From: Microcaldota archaeon
Lineage (GTDB): Archaea; Micrarchaeota; Micrarchaeia; Micrarchaeales; CABMGC01
Direction: 5' to 3'
DNA: 5,188 nucleotides
Assembly (NCBI GenBank): GCA_021821605.1
Contig: JAKACG010000049.1
Location: 1-5,188 of the forward strand
Under the pieces are notes generated by a model that had not been told where the DNA came from, did not search any database, and saw only the letters and a list, made by a program, of their open reading frames with translations. A program made the position numbers and the translations under genes. Of this stretch, positions 2,857-5,188 are shown piece after piece. The first letter of the stretch is position 1. Each line of letters begins with the position of its first letter.

Positions 2857-5160
2857 CTAATTAGGTTCCATATTTTGCAATAAAGAGACTAGTCCATTAT
2901 AGAACGGCGCATCTAAAAGTTGTGCATTAGAATAAATGTTAATACTTACAATATAACTTCCATACGGACTTTCAGCCAAAATAACATGCTGGCCTTTTTG
3001 ATTTGATATTACATTTCCTCCTATTATGGAAAACGCATAGTCATTTTCAAGAGCACCGTTTGTTACGTTGCTTGACACTCCATTTTTAATGTAGCTGGTT
3101 ATTTCGTTATTGTAGCCTTTGCTTACTGTAGAGCTGCTATTCATAGAAAGTATAATCATGCTTACATTATAATCAACGGCACTGTTGCTAAAGTTTTCTA
3201 TAATCCCATACTTTATTCCTGGTGATGGCGCGGTTATATTGGTCTCATTAATCTTTTTCCAACTTCCTCCAAGAGCAGAACTCAGTTCTTGCGTAGTTAT
3301 ATATTCTGGGGTTATTGGTGCTATTTGCGAAACTAGTTCATTACGCAACTGAGATGTTAATGTTTTAATTGATGGAGTATCTCCAATAAATGATGAAGCT
3401 GTACTGGCATTTCCAGAAATACCTACCTCTACCAAATAATTTCCATCAAGGCTTACTCCCTCTATTATATTTTTAGGCTGAATGCCTCCGTACACCTCTC
3501 CTGAAATATTGAAATAAGCAGCTCCTCCTATAAATGAATTTATGCTTAAATTGATATCATTAGCAGAGCTTAATGACTGTAATCCTTGCGTGTAAGCGCT
3601 GCTTGCGTCTGAGCTATTATAAAATATTCCTATACCTATATTGGTAGTCTGACCTTCTGCGTTTGTAAAGTTTTCCAATATGAAATTTTTTGCTCCTGGT
3701 GGTATATTGCTTGTTATATTCTGTACTTTTTCAAATGACCATGAACCTCCAATTGTGGTATTCAATTGGTTTGAGGTTATGAACAGAGGCGAGTTATAGT
3801 TTATGCTATTTATTGTTGTTATTGTATTACTTGCAGTTGCAAGTTTTGTTGTCGAATTAGGTATTAATGATGTATTAATTCCTTCAGAGATTTCAATAAG
3901 ATCTATCAATCCAGGAGCGACTAAGCTCTCGTTAACTACTCCATTGTATTTATATATTCCAATACCTAAAACCTGCTTTCCAAACGGCCCTGATATAGTT
4001 ACTATTTTTTCTCCTGCGTTATTGTATATATCTCCACCTACTATACTTACTGCATAGTTATTAAGTAATGCACCATTCAGAACACTTATATTTGTAGCTC
4101 CGTTGAAAGAACTTAATCCATAATTGTATCTTTCACTTGCATTGATTATGCTATTTAGCTCTCCTACATAAAAAGAAACATTATATCCACTCGGGCTAGA
4201 AAAGTTTTCTAAAAATAGATGCGTTCCTCCAGAGTTGTTTATTATGATGTTGCTCTCTTTTGTCAAAGTCCAGTTGTTGCCGAAAACATTCTTTAAATTA
4301 TTGCTAGTTATCGGAGTTAGTTTAAGTACGTATGATAGATTTTTAGGAATTTCTATTTCATTCAAAGTACCTATTAATTTTTCAGTGAAGTTCTCAAAAG
4401 AAAGCGTAACATTTGTTTCTGAGTAAATATCCATGCTTACTATATATTTATTGAATGGACTAGAAGCTATTATTGTTTTCTTGCCATTTGCGCTGTAGAC
4501 CTTTCCTCCTATCGTTGTATATGCATATCCGAAGTTCAAAGCTCCATGAGCTACCGATAAGTTTGTTGCTGAATTTACCGAAGAAGACTCAATATTATAG
4601 GCATCACTTGCGTTAGCGGTGTTGTTAAATGCTATTATTATTATATTTATTCTATATCCTGTGGCGTTGGTAAAGTTTATTACACTCAAATTTTTTGCAC
4701 CATATGGCAGATTGTTTGTAATATTGCTTTGATTTAAAAATGACCATGAACCTCTAAAAATACTATTAAGCTCGGTTATATTTGGTATTGACAAAGCAGT
4801 TCTAACTTGGAATTGAGTTTTACTTTCAGAATTATTTACTGTAGTTGTTTGTGTGTTATTGCTAGAAGAAACTGTTGTGGTGGCCTTTGTATTATTGGAG
4901 CTTTGCTTGTTTACTGTTGTTGTAGCTCCGTCGTTTGTTATTGTTTTATTATTAGAGGGAGTTGTCGTTGCGGATTTTGTATTGTTTATACCTGGCTGAA
5001 CTCCACTGCTACCTTTATTATTAAAAGAAGAGATATTTGTATTTACAGAATTATTTTTTATGTTTACAGATTGGCTATTGTGCGATAATATAATAGCTGT
5101 CTCTAAAAGTATACCAACAATGATTATAACAGTAAGCAAAACAATCTTATTAAAGTCCAT
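2857..5160 (-). CDS. membrane-anchored, four-repeat, sequon-rich surface protein (767 aa)
   Basis: I recognise no named family. An N-terminal hydrophobic helix (residues about 6-26) with Lys5 before it looks like a signal anchor or signal peptide; there is no lipobox and no C-terminal membrane segment. Residues 27-117 form a Thr/Asn/Ser-rich stalk. Four divergent copies of one domain follow: about 127-272, 285-424, 460-612 and 620-764. Each has a GSW or NNW motif near its start (W139, W297, W474 and W634, the only tryptophans), then ENFTNA-GY-like, N-S/A-S-AY-like, NGAL-x-x-x-YA-x-x-x-GG-like and SPFG-Y-V-x-I-x-IY-like blocks. Repeat 3 is the most divergent in the last two. About 40 N-x-S/T sequons and no cysteine indicate an extracytoplasmic, probably N-glycosylated protein, perhaps a cell-envelope or adhesion component (inference). 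ATG 5160 is chosen because it directly precedes the membrane helix; only 28 nt of upstream sequence are visible, with at best a weak GTGA. Confidence 0.9.
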   Translation of the reverse strand: MDFNKIVLLTVIIIVGILLETAIILSHNSQSVNIKNNSVNTNISSFNNKGSSGVQPGINNTKSATTTPSNNKTITNDGATTTVNKQSSNNTKATTTVSSSNNTQTTTVNNSESKTQFQVRTALSIPNITELNSIFRGSWSFLNQSNITNNLPYGAKNLSVINFTNATGYRINIIIIAFNNTANASDAYNIESSSVNSATNLSVAHGALNFGYAYTTIGGKVYSANGKKTIIASSPFNKYIVSMDIYSETNVTLSFENFTEKLIGTLNEIEIPKNLSYVLKLTPITSNNLKNVFGNNWTLTKESNIIINNSGGTHLFLENFSSPSGYNVSFYVGELNSIINASERYNYGLSSFNGATNISVLNGALLNNYAVSIVGGDIYNNAGEKIVTISGPFGKQVLGIGIYKYNGVVNESLVAPGLIDLIEISEGINTSLIPNSTTKLATASNTITTINSINYNSPLFITSNQLNTTIGGSWSFEKVQNITSNIPPGAKNFILENFTNAEGQTTNIGIGIFYNSSDASSAYTQGLQSLSSANDINLSINSFIGGAAYFNISGEVYGGIQPKNIIEGVSLDGNYLVEVGISGNASTASSFIGDTPSIKTLTSQLRNELVSQIAPITPEYITTQELSSALGGSWKKINETNITAPSPGIKYGIIENFSNSAVDYNVSMIILSMNSSSTVSKGYNNEITSYIKNGVSSNVTNGALENDYAFSIIGGNVISNQKGQHVILAESPYGSYIVSINIYSNAQLLDAPFYNGLVSLLQNMEPN
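2869..3303 (-). repeat. surface-protein domain repeat 4
   Basis: Encodes residues about 620-764. Landmarks are GGSW (W634), IENFSNSAVDYNVSMIIL (654-671), KGYNNEITSY (681-690), TNGALENDYAFSIIGGNV (700-717) and SPYGSYIVSINIYSNA (731-746). The protein ends 3 residues after this domain, so there is no C-terminal anchor. Confidence 0.8.
3325..3783 (-). repeat. surface-protein domain repeat 3 (divergent second half)
   Basis: Encodes residues about 460-612. The first half is the closest to repeat 1: GGSWSF (471-476), PPGAKNFILENFTNAEG (487-503) and SSDASSAYTQGLQSL (516-530). In the second half the NGAL block is replaced by SFIGGAAYF and the SPFG block is lost (VSLDGNYLVEV), with extra residues after about 583. 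Confidence 0.75.
3889..4308 (-). repeat. surface-protein domain repeat 2
   Basis: Encodes residues about 285-424. Landmarks are NNW (W297), LENFSSPSGYNVSFYV (318-332), NASERYNYGLSSF (340-352), VLNGALLNNYAVSIVGGDIY (360-379) and GPFGKQVLGIGIYK (391-404). The GSW glycine-serine is replaced by NN. Confidence 0.8.
4345..4782 (-). repeat. surface-protein domain repeat 1
   Basis: Encodes residues about 127-272. Landmarks are GSW (W139), GAKNLSVINFTNATGY (154-169), NASDAY (183-188), AHGALNFGYAY (204-214), GGKVY (218-222) and SPFNKYIVSMDIYSE (234-248). It aligns by eye with the other three copies and shares PxGAKN with repeat 3. Confidence 0.8.
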
Positions 5161-5188
5161 ATTATCAATTCACAGCAAAAACTTATTA

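Noticed and set aside
2665..2883. Plus-strand 72-codon frame through the mobile element
   Set aside because: It runs through the left-end hairpin and into the end of the surface-protein gene; the minus strand explains the same DNA as a tnpB remnant and a transposon end.
3803..5088. Plus-strand frames of 84, 63 and 93 codons inside the large surface-protein gene
   Set aside because: Antisense shadows; their hydrophobic or Cys-rich products simply reflect the Asn/Thr-rich codons on the coding strand.

Overview
This AT-rich 5.2-kb window is archaeal. The evidence is an archaeal-type uS13 (its C-terminal signature around ETG..MHVVGTDL), a serine tRNA gene with bulge-helix-bulge introns, no encoded CCA and discriminator G73, TATA-like boxes with purine-rich upstream elements, and T-rich tracts in place of bacterial hairpin terminators. 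A small-genome lineage such as the DPANN/ARMAN archaea would fit the low GC, the tight packing and the non-canonical tRNA intron, but that placement is inference.

Layout: (1) bases 1-348, minus strand: 5' part of rps13, running off the left edge. (2) 389-522, minus strand: a tRNA-Ser(GGA) gene interrupted twice, by a 12-nt intron in the anticodon loop (37/38) and a 38-nt intron in the T loop (59/60); rps13 starts 40 nt after it. (3) about 523-865: an AT-rich divergent intergenic region with a cluster of TATTAG motifs, a TATA box, a doubtful 33-codon ORF, a pyrimidine-rich tract and the leader of the next gene. (4) 866-1048, plus strand: a 60-residue basic protein of unknown function. (5) 1051-2490, minus strand: a complete class II lysyl-tRNA synthetase, convergent with the small gene and only 2 nt from it. 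(6) about 2549-2850: a roughly 300-bp, internally deleted IS200/IS605-type element with both subterminal hairpins and a remnant of the tnpB 3' end. (7) 2857-5160, minus strand: a 767-residue membrane-anchored surface protein built from a Thr/Asn-rich stalk and four divergent copies of a roughly 150-residue domain.

rps13, the tRNA and lysS all serve translation, but only the first two are close enough and co-oriented enough to share a transcript. The surface protein is unrelated to them. The transposon remnant fills the gap between that gene's stop codon and the lysS promoter. The points most worth a second look are the doubly interrupted tRNA, the four-repeat glycosylation-rich surface protein, and the element that keeps the tnpB 3' end and right end, from which TnpB guide RNAs normally derive.
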